From the NCBI RefSeq assembly GCF_900102005.1, contig NZ_LT627736.1, forward strand, positions 1,922,001 through 1,986,000: 64,000 bases of DNA, read 5' to 3'. How positions within the stretch are numbered: the first letter of the stretch is position 1; each line of letters opens with the position of its first letter. The stretch is from Microbacterium sp. LKL04 (GTDB lineage Bacteria > Actinomycetota > Actinomycetes > Actinomycetales > Microbacteriaceae). The position numbers were made by a program, and so were the translations under genes. Under the pieces are notes generated by a model, which saw only the letters and a list, made by a program, of their open reading frames with translations, ran no database searches and had not been told where the DNA came from. Shown piece by piece: positions 40,193-49,408 of this stretch.

Positions 40193-40210
40193 GATCGGTC
40201 ACTGCCGATC
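40193..40210. repeat. second copy of the acyltransferase leader inverted repeat
   Basis: GATCGG-TCACTG-CCGATC, identical to 39471-39488, preceded on the minus strand by TAGTTT in the place of the -10. Together with the neighbouring coding match it shows that the promoter region was duplicated with the gene start. Confidence 0.75.
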
Positions 40211-40442
40211 AGAAAACTACCCGGTGGCGGGGGATGTCTCGGTTCGCGGTCGTGGGTTGCGGGTCGTGATGGGCTTGCTTGGAGGACCACCTGAGCCTCA
40301 GCGACGGCGCCGCAAGTGCGACGGGCCTGCTTAGGGGAGGTCCACGCACGCTTCGTGGCCACAAGCAGCTCTGCACACGAGGCTCCGCATCGGTGCTCAA
40401 GCGTTCGTTTGGGCAGAGATGAGAGCCGTCTCATCGCGTCGA

Positions 40443-40448
40443 TATGAT
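40443..40448 (+). promoter_or_regulatory. -10 of SGNH hydrolase gene (leaderless)
   Basis: TATGAT, close to the TATAAT consensus, 7 nt before ATG 40456. Confidence 0.55.
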
Positions 40449-40455
40449 CGAGCGC

Positions 40456-41238
40456 ATGGGGAAACGACTTCGCCGGCAACGTCCGCGGTCACAGGCGAGC
40501 TTTTGGACGCAGCAGTACGGCGGCATGCCGGTCTGGGGTGTCGCGGGAGCCTCTGCGTTCTTGGCCATCGTTGCGGCCGTTGCTGTCCCATCCATCCTCG
40601 ATCGGCCCAGCCCCACCTCTGCAAGCGAGCTGCGCCCGGTGGAGTGGACGTTGACGGAGCGACCACCTGTCGCTGTGTTCTTCGGCGACTCGTACACGAC
40701 GGGCGCCGGGAGCAAGAAGGGTGGCTACGTAACTGCGATCGCACGGGAGCAGAAATGGTCCAGCAGGAACCTTGCTCGGGGTGGCACGGGTTTCATTCCG
40801 AACCCAGATCAGACGGTCGAGCAGGCGCGTACAGCGTGTGGCGCTGACTACTGCGAGTCCTTTATCGAGCAGATCCCCGCTGCGGTCAAGATCGATCCGG
40901 AGATCGTTGTCGTCAATGGTGGCCGGAACGGCGTCGGCGCAAACCCCGATGTCCTCCGCGAATCAATCGGTGCCTTTTTCGAGGAGCTGCGCGTTCAACT
41001 ACCCGACGCGACTATCTACGTGACGTCTCCCCTGTGGCAGGACGAGACCGCGCCCGATGAACTCAACGACCTCGCCGAATGGGAGCGGGCCGCCGCAGAA
41101 TCGGTTGACGCGACCTTCCTGGACCTCGGCCAGCCCCTTGAGGGGCGTCCTGATCTGATCGGGCCAGACAAGGTCCACCCGAACGAGGAGGGCTACCAAG
41201 TCCTCGCGGCATCCATCAACGCTGGTCTTTCTCGATAG
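40456..41238 (+). CDS. membrane-anchored SGNH/GDSL hydrolase
   Basis: The 260-residue protein has a basic N terminus, one membrane helix (~25-47) and an extracellular SGNH fold. [12 protein letters not shown] holds the nucleophile Ser79, VVNGGRNGV is the block III Asn, and [10 protein letters not shown] gives the Asp and His. It may be an acetylesterase or transferase acting on surface sugars; such domains are often fused to the acyltransferase-3 family found 1 kb away. ATG 40456 is chosen over ATG 40444 because the -10 covers the latter. Confidence 0.82.
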   Translation: MGKRLRRQRPRSQASFWTQQYGGMPVWGVAGASAFLAIVAAVAVPSILDRPSPTSASELRPVEWTLTERPPVAVFFGDSYTTGAGSKKGGYVTAIAREQKWSSRNLARGGTGFIPNPDQTVEQARTACGADYCESFIEQIPAAVKIDPEIVVVNGGRNGVGANPDVLRESIGAFFEELRVQLPDATIYVTSPLWQDETAPDELNDLAEWERAAAESVDATFLDLGQPLEGRPDLIGPDKVHPNEEGYQVLAASINAGLSR

Positions 41239-41270
41239 ACCCAGCGTCAACGGGCTCCTCAGCTCGCGGG

Positions 41271-41276
41271 TAGGAT
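41271..41276 (+). promoter_or_regulatory. -10 of polymerase-like gene (leaderless)
   Basis: TAGGAT, 7 nt, then ATG 41284. Confidence 0.5.
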
Positions 41277-41283
41277 CGCGCCC

Positions 41284-42546
41284 ATGAGGACTGACAAGAT
41301 CGCGGCACCGCGACGACCGTCGGCCCTCCGCTGGGGCATGGGATTGTCCGCAGCCGTGCCGGTCATCTCTTCGATGGTCCCGGCCGCGACAGTTCTGTCG
41401 GCCGCGCTCTTGCCCATGCGCGCAGCGGCACCGTGGACACGGTGGGTCAAAAGCATCCTGTGGTCCGCGGCCCTCGCCGTCGTCGCGATGTTTATCGCTG
41501 GCGCCTACTCCCCTGCCGGGTGGTACACGACGCACATCCTCGGCGTCGTCGTCTTCGCCCTCTGTCTCACGGGCTTCTCGAAGGTAGCTGGGACTGTTGA
41601 CGACGCCGCGGCGATGCTCGCAATCGCGGGAGCGGCCACAGTCGTCTACTTCGTCGTCGTCGGGTGGGACGGGTCTCGCGAGCTCGAAGTCATCTGGAAA
41701 TACGGGATCGCCTTCCCAGCGACAGCCGCGATCCTCTACATCACGAGCCGCGCCCACCGCCTGCTGCCCATCATCGCCCTCGGGGGCCTCGCAGTCGCTA
41801 GCCTCGCACTCGAATACCGATCGTTCTCCGGCCTGTGCCTCGCGGCGATCGTCGCATGGGTCTTCCATTCCCGGGCCGGGTCAAGCCGCTACTGGTGGCT
41901 GCGCGCAGGCATCGTCGCCGGGTTCCTCATCGGGATCTCGACCGTCCTCATTGCGGTCATCGAATCCGGTGCGTTCGGCGAGTCTCTCCGCTCGAAGACG
42001 GAGTGGCAGTTGAGCGGCGGCGGGCCGGCGCTCCTGAGTGGACGAGTCGAGCCCCCGTTGTCCCTCGCAGCCATCGTTCAGAACCCGGTCGGCGGTTGGG
42101 GCAACCCGAACGCCATCCGCACGGACACGCTCGGCCTGGGCGCCCAGTTCGCGAACTCGATCGGCATGTACGATCTGCCGTCCTACTACCGCATGTGGGT
42201 GCGCGCCGACGGTCGCATCTCGCTCCACTCGATCCTCTTCGAGTCGTGGGTGACCGGTGGCATCCTGGCCGCGATCTTCCCGCTCGCCCTGATCGCTCTG
42301 TTCGTCGTGACGCTCTTCCGCGCCAGCGGACGCCTGTACCCGCTGGTCGCGCTCGTCTGCATCCAGGGAGTGTGGGACGTCCTCTTCTCGCCGTGGGCCG
42401 AGAACCGCGCAGCACTACTCGCAGCGAGCCTGCTCGTCGCCGCGCTTGCTCTCCGCGACGCCAACCGCCGAAATGACGAAAGCGGCCGAGCAGAGGACAT
42501 AGTCCCCGCCCGGCCGCTCACGCGCTACGCTTCGTCTCGTCGATGA
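41284..42546 (+). CDS. putative polysaccharide polymerase (O-antigen ligase/Wzy-like membrane protein)
   Basis: The 420-residue protein has ten or more membrane helices and one large loop (~235-300, containing RVEPPLSLAAIVQNPVGGWG) followed by SLHSILFESWVTGG, the layout of Wzy/WaaL proteins, where an extracellular loop precedes a conserved H-x-x-x-x-E segment. The end is SPWAENRAALLAASLLVAAL. It would link repeat units outside the membrane. Sequence alone cannot separate polymerase from ligase. It lies 45 bp after the SGNH gene with its own leaderless start. Confidence 0.68.
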   Translation: MRTDKIAAPRRPSALRWGMGLSAAVPVISSMVPAATVLSAALLPMRAAAPWTRWVKSILWSAALAVVAMFIAGAYSPAGWYTTHILGVVVFALCLTGFSKVAGTVDDAAAMLAIAGAATVVYFVVVGWDGSRELEVIWKYGIAFPATAAILYITSRAHRLLPIIALGGLAVASLALEYRSFSGLCLAAIVAWVFHSRAGSSRYWWLRAGIVAGFLIGISTVLIAVIESGAFGESLRSKTEWQLSGGGPALLSGRVEPPLSLAAIVQNPVGGWGNPNAIRTDTLGLGAQFANSIGMYDLPSYYRMWVRADGRISLHSILFESWVTGGILAAIFPLALIALFVVTLFRASGRLYPLVALVCIQGVWDVLFSPWAENRAALLAASLLVAALALRDANRRNDESGRAEDIVPARPLTRYASSRR

Positions 42547-42733
42547 GATTCAGTGGACTGACACGCAGCGCCTCGCGCTGTACTCAGCCCTCCCCACCGG
42601 GGTCGTCGCCGCGGTGGTCTGCCTTCTGATCTGGGACGACCGGACCGCCATCGCTCCCCTGTTCTGGGGTGCGGCGTCGTTCGCCCTGATCTTCAGCGTC
42701 GCGTATCTCGTCCGCACCGCGAAGCGACGCTGA
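42503..42733 (+). CDS. possible two-helix membrane protein without a clear start codon
   Basis: From GAG 42545 the frame reads EIQWTDTQRLALYSALPTGV, with two hydrophobic helices (ALPTGVVAAVVCLLIW and APLFWGAASFALIFSVAYLV) and the basic end RTAKRR. This looks like real protein, yet no ATG, GTG or TTG occurs in frame between the upstream stop (42500) and the first helix. The ATG at 42543 is in another frame and gives a 27-codon dead end. It may be a gene that lost its start, a product of recoding at the polymerase stop, or an assembly error. Confidence 0.35.
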   Translation, partial: SPPGRSRATLRLVDEIQWTDTQRLALYSALPTGVVAAVVCLLIWDDRTAIAPLFWGAASFALIFSVAYLVRTAKRR

Positions 42734-42734
42734 C

Positions 42735-43898
42735 CTACTCGGCCCGCTCCACCATCAGCCCGTAGAAGTACCATTCGACGCTGGTTGTGTCTGCGGCGTC
42801 AGGCCCGTCACGCCGCACCCGGAAGACGATGGGACGACCGCCGCTGGATGACTCGCACGAGTGGACCTTCGTCGATCGCGAGGTGACCGCAGCTTGCGAG
42901 TTGACCACGTTCTTCGTCCCGGTCGTGAAGCCCGCCGGGGTGAAGCCGGACAGGGGCACACCGACCCCATCGGTGAGCTTCATCCAGTCGACGTAGAAGA
43001 CGACCGAGTTCGTGGACCCGCCCGCCGTCGACCACAGAGCGTAGACGCTGACGGCTGCCCACGATGGGGGCACGTCCGCGACCGCGGCGATGATGTTGTC
43101 GTTCGAGTCGGAGAACCGGAAGCAAGGCACGTTCGCCGGGGTCTTCCCGATCTCGCACACGCCCGGATAGCAGCGTCACGTCGAACGACTTCGCCGGGAT
43201 GAAGAACCGGTCCATAGTCGGTGCGGGCGTCCAGTAAGGCGTGGACCCCGCGTCCGGGATGAAGTAGCGCTTGGCCGCGTCCGCGCACGCCTGTGATCCA
43301 GCTGCATTCGGGTGGATGCCGTCGCTGCTTATCAGGTCGGCAGTGAAGTTGCCGTAGTCCAGGAACGCCTGCGCCGCGTCGATCAGCCCCCATCCGTTCG
43401 CGAGGGCCACGTCGCGTACGTCGCGGGATCGCTTCAGGCTGTTCGCCTGATCCGGGTCGAGGTTGCCCTTCGGCGGCTGCGCGACAGCGATGAGCTCGGT
43501 CTTCGGGTAGTACCCGAGACCCACCTCTGTGTCTCCATGATGGAGTCGCGGTAGTAGGCCAGCGCACTGTTGTACCCAAAGCTCAGCATCACGGCGGTCG
43601 GCTCGACCGGCAGCGTCTCGAGGAACCGCGACACGTTGCTGTTCTCGCACGGGTAGTGCGAACCCGCTCCCGGCTTGCTTCCGTTGTAGACAGTGAGCGT
43701 GCGAGCACCCGTGTCTGCCTGGATGGTGACAGGAGCTTCATACTGCTGCACAGCGTCGTCCCACACACGCCAGGTGATCGTCCACGCAGGGAAGATCGTG
43801 CCGAGCCAGACCAGGAGCAGGTAGATCCACTCCGTCGTCTCGTGACACGTCGAGTCGCTGAGTACACCGAGCACGGCATCCTTGCGCCCACGTCGCAT
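42735..43898 (-). pseudogene. SGNH hydrolase-like secreted protein, two frameshifts
   Basis: A single protein is spread over three minus-strand frames. Part 1 (43898 to ~43530) has KDAVLGVLSDST, a membrane helix (WIYLLLVWLGTIFPAW) and MLSFGYNSALAYY; part 2 (~43530 to ~43165) has PKTELIAVAQPPKG and DGIHPNAAGSQACADA (Asp-x-x-His of SGNH enzymes); part 3 (to 42735) is a beta-rich tail with VVFYVDWMKLTDG and VEWYFYGLMVE. Breaks lie near 43530 and 43165. It may be a decayed acquisition or carry two sequencing errors. Confidence 0.65.
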
Positions 43899-43958
43899 CG
43901 TCGAGATCAGGCGCGACGGCGCAGACCGGACAGGCTTGGCCGCTAGTACAGATCCACG

Positions 43959-45302
43959 TCAGCCCCGCACAACCTCCGCCAGGCGCTCGCCGACCCGCTT
44001 CGCATCCTCTTCCGATGCCGCTTCGACCATGACCCGCACGAGTTGTTCGGTTCCCGACGGGCGCAGCAACACTCGGCCGGTGTCGCCGAGTTCCGCTTCG
44101 ACGGCCTCGACCGCAGCGAGTACGTCGGCATCGGTGGCACGCGACCGCTCGACGCCCTTGACGTTGATCAGCACCTGCGGGAAGACGGTCATGACCTTTG
44201 CGAGTTCCGACAGCGGCTTGCGCTGACGCGCGACCTCCGCGGCGAGGTGCAGTCCCGTGAGGACACCGTCGCCCGTCGTCGCGTACTCGCTCATGATGAC
44301 GTGGCCGCTCTGCTCACCGCCGAGCGAGAACCCGCCCTCGTTCATGCGCTCGAGAACGTAACGGTCGCCGACGCCGGTCGTTTCGAGGTGGATGGCGTTG
44401 TCGGCCATCGCTCGGTGCAGGCCGAGGTTGCTCATCACGGTGGCGACGAGCGTGTCGTCCTTCAGCAGCCCGCGCTGTTTCATCGATACCGCGAGGATCG
44501 CCATGATCTGGTCGCCGTCGATGATGCGGCCGTCGGCGTCGACGGCGAGGCAGCGGTCGGCGTCGCCGTCGTGGGCGATGCCGAGGTCGGCGCCGGTGCG
44601 GAGCACTTCGGCGACGAGAACGTCGAGGTGGGTGGAGCCGACGCCTTCGTTGATGTTGAGGCCGTTGGGGTCGGCGCCAATGACGGTGACCTTGGCGCCC
44701 GCGTCGCGGAAAGTCTCGGGCGAGACTCCGGACGCGGCGCCGTGCGCGCAATCGAGCACGACGTGCAGCCCACGAAGGCTGGTGCGCAGCGACGCGAGCA
44801 GGTGCACGACGTAGCGGTCTTCGGCATCGGCAAACCGGCTGATACGACCGACCGCTCCCCCGGTGGGCGCGAGCTTCGGGCCGGTCATCGCTTCTTCGAT
44901 GCGCCGTTCGACGACATCGGGCAGTTTGACGCCGCCGCGCGCGAAGATCTTGATGCCGTTGTCGGGTGCCGGGTTGTGCGACGCCGAGATCATGACGCCG
45001 AAGTCGGCGTCGATGTCGCCGACGAGGAAGGCGGCGGCAGGGGTCGGCAAGACACCGGCATCGAGGACGTCCACGCCGGACGAGGCGAGCCCCGCGGCGA
45101 CGGCCGCGCTCAAGAAGTGCCCGGAGACCCGGGGGTCGCGTGCGACGACAGCGGTGAGGCGCTTGCCGGCGGCTTTGCGTGCGTTCGCGATACGACCCTG
45201 GCCCAGGACGACAGCGGTCGCCTGGGCCAGGGTGAGCGCGAGATCGGCGGTGAGGGGGCCGTTCGCGAGGCCCCGCACACCGTCCGTCCCGAACAGTGCC
45301 AT
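43959..45302 (-). CDS. glmM: phosphoglucosamine mutase
   Basis: GlmM converts GlcN-6-P from GlmS to GlcN-1-P for UDP-GlcNAc. The 447-residue protein shows [11 protein letters not shown], the phosphoserine loop ISASHNP (Ser108), the metal loop [15 protein letters not shown] in the sugar-binding loop, and a C-terminal phosphate-binding loop that reads [11 protein letters not shown]. The family almost always has SGTEP here; the remnant at 39787 has the normal Pro. It starts 7 nt after rpsI stops, without a clear ribosome binding site, and is read through from rplM-rpsI. Confidence 0.95.
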   Translation of the reverse strand: MALFGTDGVRGLANGPLTADLALTLAQATAVVLGQGRIANARKAAGKRLTAVVARDPRVSGHFLSAAVAAGLASSGVDVLDAGVLPTPAAAFLVGDIDADFGVMISASHNPAPDNGIKIFARGGVKLPDVVERRIEEAMTGPKLAPTGGAVGRISRFADAEDRYVVHLLASLRTSLRGLHVVLDCAHGAASGVSPETFRDAGAKVTVIGADPNGLNINEGVGSTHLDVLVAEVLRTGADLGIAHDGDADRCLAVDADGRIIDGDQIMAILAVSMKQRGLLKDDTLVATVMSNLGLHRAMADNAIHLETTGVGDRYVLERMNEGGFSLGGEQSGHVIMSEYATTGDGVLTGLHLAAEVARQRKPLSELAKVMTVFPQVLINVKGVERSRATDADVLAAVEAVEAELGDTGRVLLRPSGTEQLVRVMVEAASEEDAKRVGERLAEVVRG

Positions 45303-45309
45303 CGAAGGA

Positions 45310-45795
45310 TTAACGCTTCGAGTACTGAGGAGCCTTACGCGCCTTCTTGAGACCAGCCTTCTTGCGCTCCTTGACGCGAGCGTCACGGGAGAGGAAGCCG
45401 GCCTTCTTGAGGGTCGGGCGGTTGTTCTCTTCGTCGATCTGGTTCAGCGACCGCGCGATGCCGAGGCGCAGGGCGCCGGCCTGGCCCGAGGGGCCACCAC
45501 CCGAGATGCGGGCGATCACGTCGTAGCCACCGGCGAGGCCGAGGACCGTGAACGGGTCGTTGATCAGCTGCTGGTGCAGCTTGTTGGGGAAGTAGTCCTC
45601 GATCGTGCGGCCGTTCACCGTGATGGTGCCCGAGCCGGGGACCAGGCGCACGCGGGCGATGGCCTGCTTGCGGCGGCCGACAGCGGCACCGGGGACGGAG
45701 AGCACGGGACGGACCGGGGCAGCCTCAGCGGCGGCCGGGGTCTCGGTCGAGTAGTTCTCAGGGGTCTGGTCGAGGGAATCAGCGATCTTCGCCAT
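45310..45795 (-). CDS. rpsI: 30S ribosomal protein S9
   Basis: The 161-residue protein has an acidic actinobacterial N-terminal extension (~35 residues), then [49 protein letters not shown] and the ending [10 protein letters not shown] that reaches the ribosomal P site. AAGGA lies before the ATG. It follows rplM by 29 nt in the conserved rplM-rpsI operon. Confidence 0.98.
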   Translation of the reverse strand: MAKIADSLDQTPENYSTETPAAAEAAPVRPVLSVPGAAVGRRKQAIARVRLVPGSGTITVNGRTIEDYFPNKLHQQLINDPFTVLGLAGGYDVIARISGGGPSGQAGALRLGIARSLNQIDEENNRPTLKKAGFLSRDARVKERKKAGLKKARKAPQYSKR

Positions 45796-45824
45796 CAGAT
45801 AATCCTTATTCTTCTCGGCGGCGC

Positions 45825-46271
45825 TTACTGGGCGACCTGGTCGAAGGTGTACGTGGTGGGCTGCTGGGCAGCGTGGGGGTGCTCAGCACCGCGGTAGACC
45901 TTCAGCTTCGTCAGCTGCTGACGACCCAGGCTGTTCTTGGGGAGCATGCCGCGGACGGCCTTCTCGACAGCGCGAACCGAGTTCTTCTCGAGGAGCTCGG
46001 AGTAGGTGACCGACTTGAGGCCGCCCGGGTAACCCGAGTGGCGGTAGGCCTTCTTCTGCTCGAGCTTCTGGCCGGTGAGGGCCACCTTGTCGGCATTGAT
46101 GATGATCACGAAGTCGCCGGTGTCGACGTGGTTCGCGAACGTGGGCTTGTGCTTGCCGCGCAGGAGCGTGGCAGCGTGCGAGGCGAGGCGGCCGAGAACG
46201 ACGTCGGATGCGTCGATGACCACCCACTCGCGGGTGATCTCACCAGCCTTGGGCGTGTAAGTGCGCGTCAC
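45825..46271 (-). CDS. rplM: 50S ribosomal protein L13
   Basis: The 148-residue protein shows [21 protein letters not shown] at its start region, [30 protein letters not shown] and [16 protein letters not shown] 46271 gives [12 protein letters not shown], the usual actinobacterial N terminus; an upstream in-frame start at 46319 has no support. The promoter lies at 46414-46441, leaving a leader of about 135 nt in which L13 autoregulation could act, although no fold is shown. Confidence 0.98.
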   Translation of the reverse strand: MTRTYTPKAGEITREWVVIDASDVVLGRLASHAATLLRGKHKPTFANHVDTGDFVIIINADKVALTGQKLEQKKAYRHSGYPGGLKSVTYSELLEKNSVRAVEKAVRGMLPKNSLGRQQLTKLKVYRGAEHPHAAQQPTTYTFDQVAQ

Positions 46272-46413
46272 AGTAGTGCTGCTTTCATAGATTCGAACGG
46301 AGGAGTTCGTGAATCCCACTCCGGGGTGGTTCGCTCGGGATACCGATCGAACACGCCAGTGGAGGGCTCACGTTCGCGGTGCGAGGCCAGCAGGGCGCAG
46401 GCACCAAAGGGAT

Positions 46414-46441
46414 ACGATACACCTTCTGCCCACCGCAACAA
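46414..46441 (-). promoter_or_regulatory. rplM-rpsI-glmM promoter
   Basis: On the minus strand TTGTTG (46436-46441), 16 nt, TATCGT (46414-46419). Confidence 0.55.
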
Positions 46442-46557
46442 ACTTCCCTCAGAAACCTAGTTGCTCCCGCAACGGAAGGACCCACCGGCGTTACAAGCGA
46501 CTGGTAGCTTCCCGTTGGACAACGGTCGCTCACAACTATCGACGAACGCAGGACACC

Positions 46558-47610
46558 ATGAATCTGATAGTCGTTCCGAATCACGAGGGACATCGCTTGA
46601 CGTACGTGCGGCACCTTGTCGACGACCTCCACCGTAACGGCGAGGACTACCTGATCGCGGCCACCCGAGAAGCCGTTGCGTCCCGCGACTGGTCGATACA
46701 TTTGAGTGATCAGAACACAGTTCGCGTAGTTCACCCTGCGTCGTTCGCCCCCTCGGATGTGCTGGCGACCGCGAGTGCGTCAGATGCGAGGACCATCTTG
46801 CTTCCCGATGGCGACTCCTGGCTAGCGTGGCTCGCCGTGAACAAAGTTCCCAAGTCGGTCGAGTCGCTGAGACTGCTTGTAATGCGCCCCGACGGGCAGC
46901 ACTCCTCGACCGTCGTCGCGGCAATGCAGACACTCGTCAAAGCCTCCATCCGATCCCTCGTGCGCCTTCGGCACGCTCGAGTGGGGGTTTTGACCCTGAC
47001 CGACTCGCACGCGCGTTCTTGGGGTCGTTGGGGAGTGCCTGACCCGGTCGTCTTCACAACCACTCAGGACTCGCGGGATTGGGCGAAAGGCATTTGTGGC
47101 CGCGATTCTGAAGCATCTGGATGGGCCGCAGTCGTCGGCGGTATAAACGCACGAAAGAACATCGATGTCGTCGCCGATGCCGTCTCCAAGAGCGCTACAC
47201 GAATCGGACTTATCATCGCCGGCAAGTCTTCCGTCGCGCCTGAGACTCTCGAGCAATGGATGAGCCCGATGACAAGTGCCGGGCGGCCAGTCATTGTCAT
47301 CCAGGACCACCTGAGCGATTCCGAACTCGACGCACTCATCCTGGAAGCGTCTTGCGTCGTTCTCGCTTATACGAACGTGGGGCCCAGCGGAATCGCCGGA
47401 AAAGCTATGACTGCCGGCACGCCAGTCGTCACTGCAGGCTCGCGATCCTTGCACGCGCTATCCCGCGCGTGGCCACGTCACGTGCTGAGCACACGGCTCT
47501 CCCCGAGCGACCTGGGTCGCGCGATCACGACGGCTGTCTCAGCAGGCAGGGTAGGAGGCACTAGCGGGGCAACGCCGTCTGACTTCGCGAAACGCCTTCG
47601 GATGCTCTGA
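46558..47610 (+). CDS. glycosyltransferase, GT4-like
   Basis: The 350-residue cytosolic protein has a two-Rossmann layout. The N half starts NLIVVPNHEGHRLTYVRHL; the C half has the nucleotide-sugar region GWAAVVGGINARKNIDVVAD, IIAGKSS, and the GT4-like CVVLAYTNVGPSGIAGKAMT with the final acidic residue of EX7E weakened. CAGGA precedes ATG 46558; upstream in-frame codons overlap the rplM promoter region. Base composition is lower in GC than its neighbours and codons ending in A/T are common, suggesting foreign origin. Its stop overlaps the flippase start (TGATG). Confidence 0.7.
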   Translation: MNLIVVPNHEGHRLTYVRHLVDDLHRNGEDYLIAATREAVASRDWSIHLSDQNTVRVVHPASFAPSDVLATASASDARTILLPDGDSWLAWLAVNKVPKSVESLRLLVMRPDGQHSSTVVAAMQTLVKASIRSLVRLRHARVGVLTLTDSHARSWGRWGVPDPVVFTTTQDSRDWAKGICGRDSEASGWAAVVGGINARKNIDVVADAVSKSATRIGLIIAGKSSVAPETLEQWMSPMTSAGRPVIVIQDHLSDSELDALILEASCVVLAYTNVGPSGIAGKAMTAGTPVVTAGSRSLHALSRAWPRHVLSTRLSPSDLGRAITTAVSAGRVGGTSGATPSDFAKRLRML

Positions 47611-48767
47611 TGCGTCGTGGCTTCGTCGTCAGGATCGCCGCAGTCGGCTTAGCGGCCATCGTCCAGGCGGTCTCACTCCTCGTTATTGCTCGGGGAGCGG
47701 GCGCAACTCTTTTCGGAGTCTTCTCGATCGCATTCTCAATTTACATTCTATGCTCGGCCGTAACCGGGTTGGGTCTCAACAATTATGCGCTCCGACTCAA
47801 TTACGCGTCCCGGAAAGCCCCTGATGTTCTCCGCTCGATGATCGCCTGGCGCACGATTGCAATCCTCGTCTTGCTCGTGCTGATCGCATGTGCCGGCGTC
47901 ATATCGGAAAAGAGCTTGGCGGGAACCGGGCCTTTTATCTGGTTGGCAGGCGCGGCAGGTGCGTCTGAACAAGTCAGCGATCTGACCCAAGGGATACTCT
48001 CCGGCAGACGTGAGGTGCTTAAAGCCGCCATCTTCCTCGTGGCTCAGCGATTATTTGCCTTGGCCGGCGTCATCGTGGGTTTGCTAACAACTGACGTCGC
48101 TCTGTGGGCAGGACTGGGATTTGTAGGCTCTTCCGTCCTCGCCGCTGCACCTTGGCTTCGGTATATCGGCCGTCCGCACCGGATGAGGCTGACATTTAAA
48201 GGCGCTTCAGCTTACTGGGGAGCGACTGTGACGTCCAGCGCATCTCAGTTGGAGCCGACGATAGTCGGCCTATTCGGGAATGCGGCGACCGCAGGCTTCT
48301 ATAGCCTCGGCGTTCGGCTGGCCGGCCCCGTCAACCTGGTCACGAACGCAGTCGTAACCATCGCCGTCCCGCAGATGAGCGCCAGCGACACCGCAACAAA
48401 GAGATCCATCTATAAGAAGATGCGGAAGTTTGCGATCGCGTCCGCTGGCGCCGCTGTGGTCATTGCGACGCCAGCCGCGTGGGTCGTCGAGCACGCACTT
48501 GGTCCGGGCTTTTCAGGATCCGCACCCTTTGTCGCAGCCTTAGTCATAGCCGCCGCCGTCAGCGGTATCAGCCGCACAGCGCAGGCGTTCCTTTATTCAA
48601 TCGACCGAGCCCGCCCGGCAGCCCTGGCCATCGGGACTGGAACGTGCGTGACGCTGGCAACTCTCGCGATTAGTGGATGGGTGTCGCCAGTTGGGCTCCC
48701 GCTGGCTCCAATTCTTGGTCAACTCATCACCATGGTCGCCATACTGCGCGCCGCTCACAAGACTTGA
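47610..48767 (+). CDS. polysaccharide flippase (Wzx/MATE-like)
   Basis: The 385-residue membrane protein has about 12 helices of the polysaccharide-transporter type: GAGATLFGVFSIAFSIYILC near the start, then a Gln/Glu in SASQLEPTIVGLFGNAATAG and FYSLGVRLAGPVNLVTNAVV, the conserved middle block of Wzx-like proteins. It would move lipid-linked units across the membrane. ATG 47610 shares bases with the GT stop, so the two are translated together. GC content is visibly low (for example TTTACATTCTATGC near 47738). Confidence 0.8.
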   Translation: MRRGFVVRIAAVGLAAIVQAVSLLVIARGAGATLFGVFSIAFSIYILCSAVTGLGLNNYALRLNYASRKAPDVLRSMIAWRTIAILVLLVLIACAGVISEKSLAGTGPFIWLAGAAGASEQVSDLTQGILSGRREVLKAAIFLVAQRLFALAGVIVGLLTTDVALWAGLGFVGSSVLAAAPWLRYIGRPHRMRLTFKGASAYWGATVTSSASQLEPTIVGLFGNAATAGFYSLGVRLAGPVNLVTNAVVTIAVPQMSASDTATKRSIYKKMRKFAIASAGAAVVIATPAAWVVEHALGPGFSGSAPFVAALVIAAAVSGISRTAQAFLYSIDRARPAALAIGTGTCVTLATLAISGWVSPVGLPLAPILGQLITMVAILRAAHKT

Positions 48768-48847
48768 ACCGAGTTGCGAGCTGCGGCCCCCGTCTCCCGC
48801 GTGAGATCGCCCGTCGCAACACACGTCCAAGATTTCTCGGAAGATCA

Positions 48848-49408
48848 TCACCGGAGTGATCGACGGTCCAACTCCTTGGAATGTTCCGAAGCTTCGGTAG
48901 AACTAAACCTTTGCCGAATCGCCCGAGCAGGATTCCCGCCGACGATTGAATACGGCTCCACCGAGCGGGTCACCACGCTTCCAGCAGCGACGACGGCCCC
49001 CTCTCCAATCTCGACACCGCCGACCACGATTGCACCTGCACCAATCCAGACATCTCGGCCAATCTGAACGGAGTCGCTGTCCCTCTGAACTCGATCCCCC
49101 ACCCATGTCGACTCAGCCATAGGAACGCCTACCTGGTCTATTTCGTGATCAAGTCGGCCGACGATCTGAACGTGTCTGGCGATGAGGCAGAAGTCGCCAA
49201 TCCTGCCATCTACTTCTATGTGAGTTCGCTGCCCGATGGCGACGTTTGAGCCGATGGTGAGCCCGTGAGGACTGGATACGAAGCTCCCCAAGCCCAACCT
49301 AAGGTCCGGACCAAACGTGACGTTGGTTCCGACTTGGCGAGCTGCGAGTAGGGATCGGACCACGCGAATTAGTGGCTTCGGTATCCTGCTCCGAGTCGAT
49401 TCACCCAA
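48848..49408 (-). CDS. hexapeptide-repeat acyltransferase
   Basis: The 186-residue protein is a left-handed beta-helix acetyltransferase: repeated hexads such as IGSNVAIGQRTHIEVDGRIGD and VWIGAGAIVVGGVEIGEGAV, and the ending VEPYSIVGGNPAR typical of maltose/colanic-type acetyltransferases. The His of the active site is likely that in LDHEIDQVG. The start is TTG 49408; its first bases overlap the stop of the upstream GT gene (TTGGGTGA), and AGGA lies 9 nt upstream. It would acetylate a sugar of the glycan. Codon use is like the rest of the low-GC cassette. Confidence 0.82.
   Translation of the reverse strand: MGESTRSRIPKPLIRVVRSLLAARQVGTNVTFGPDLRLGLGSFVSSPHGLTIGSNVAIGQRTHIEVDGRIGDFCLIARHVQIVGRLDHEIDQVGVPMAESTWVGDRVQRDSDSVQIGRDVWIGAGAIVVGGVEIGEGAVVAAGSVVTRSVEPYSIVGGNPARAIRQRFSSTEASEHSKELDRRSLR

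Noticed and set aside
39787..40479. 230-codon continuous minus-strand frame as a functional gene
   Set aside because: It is an accidental fusion: frameshifted acyltransferase start joined to the glmM end, with the original start codon changed to ACG.
42808..43650. Separate intact gene in the middle frame of the SGNH locus
   Set aside because: Only the middle third is family-like; its two ends are out-of-frame translations of the neighbouring parts, so one broken gene is the simpler view.
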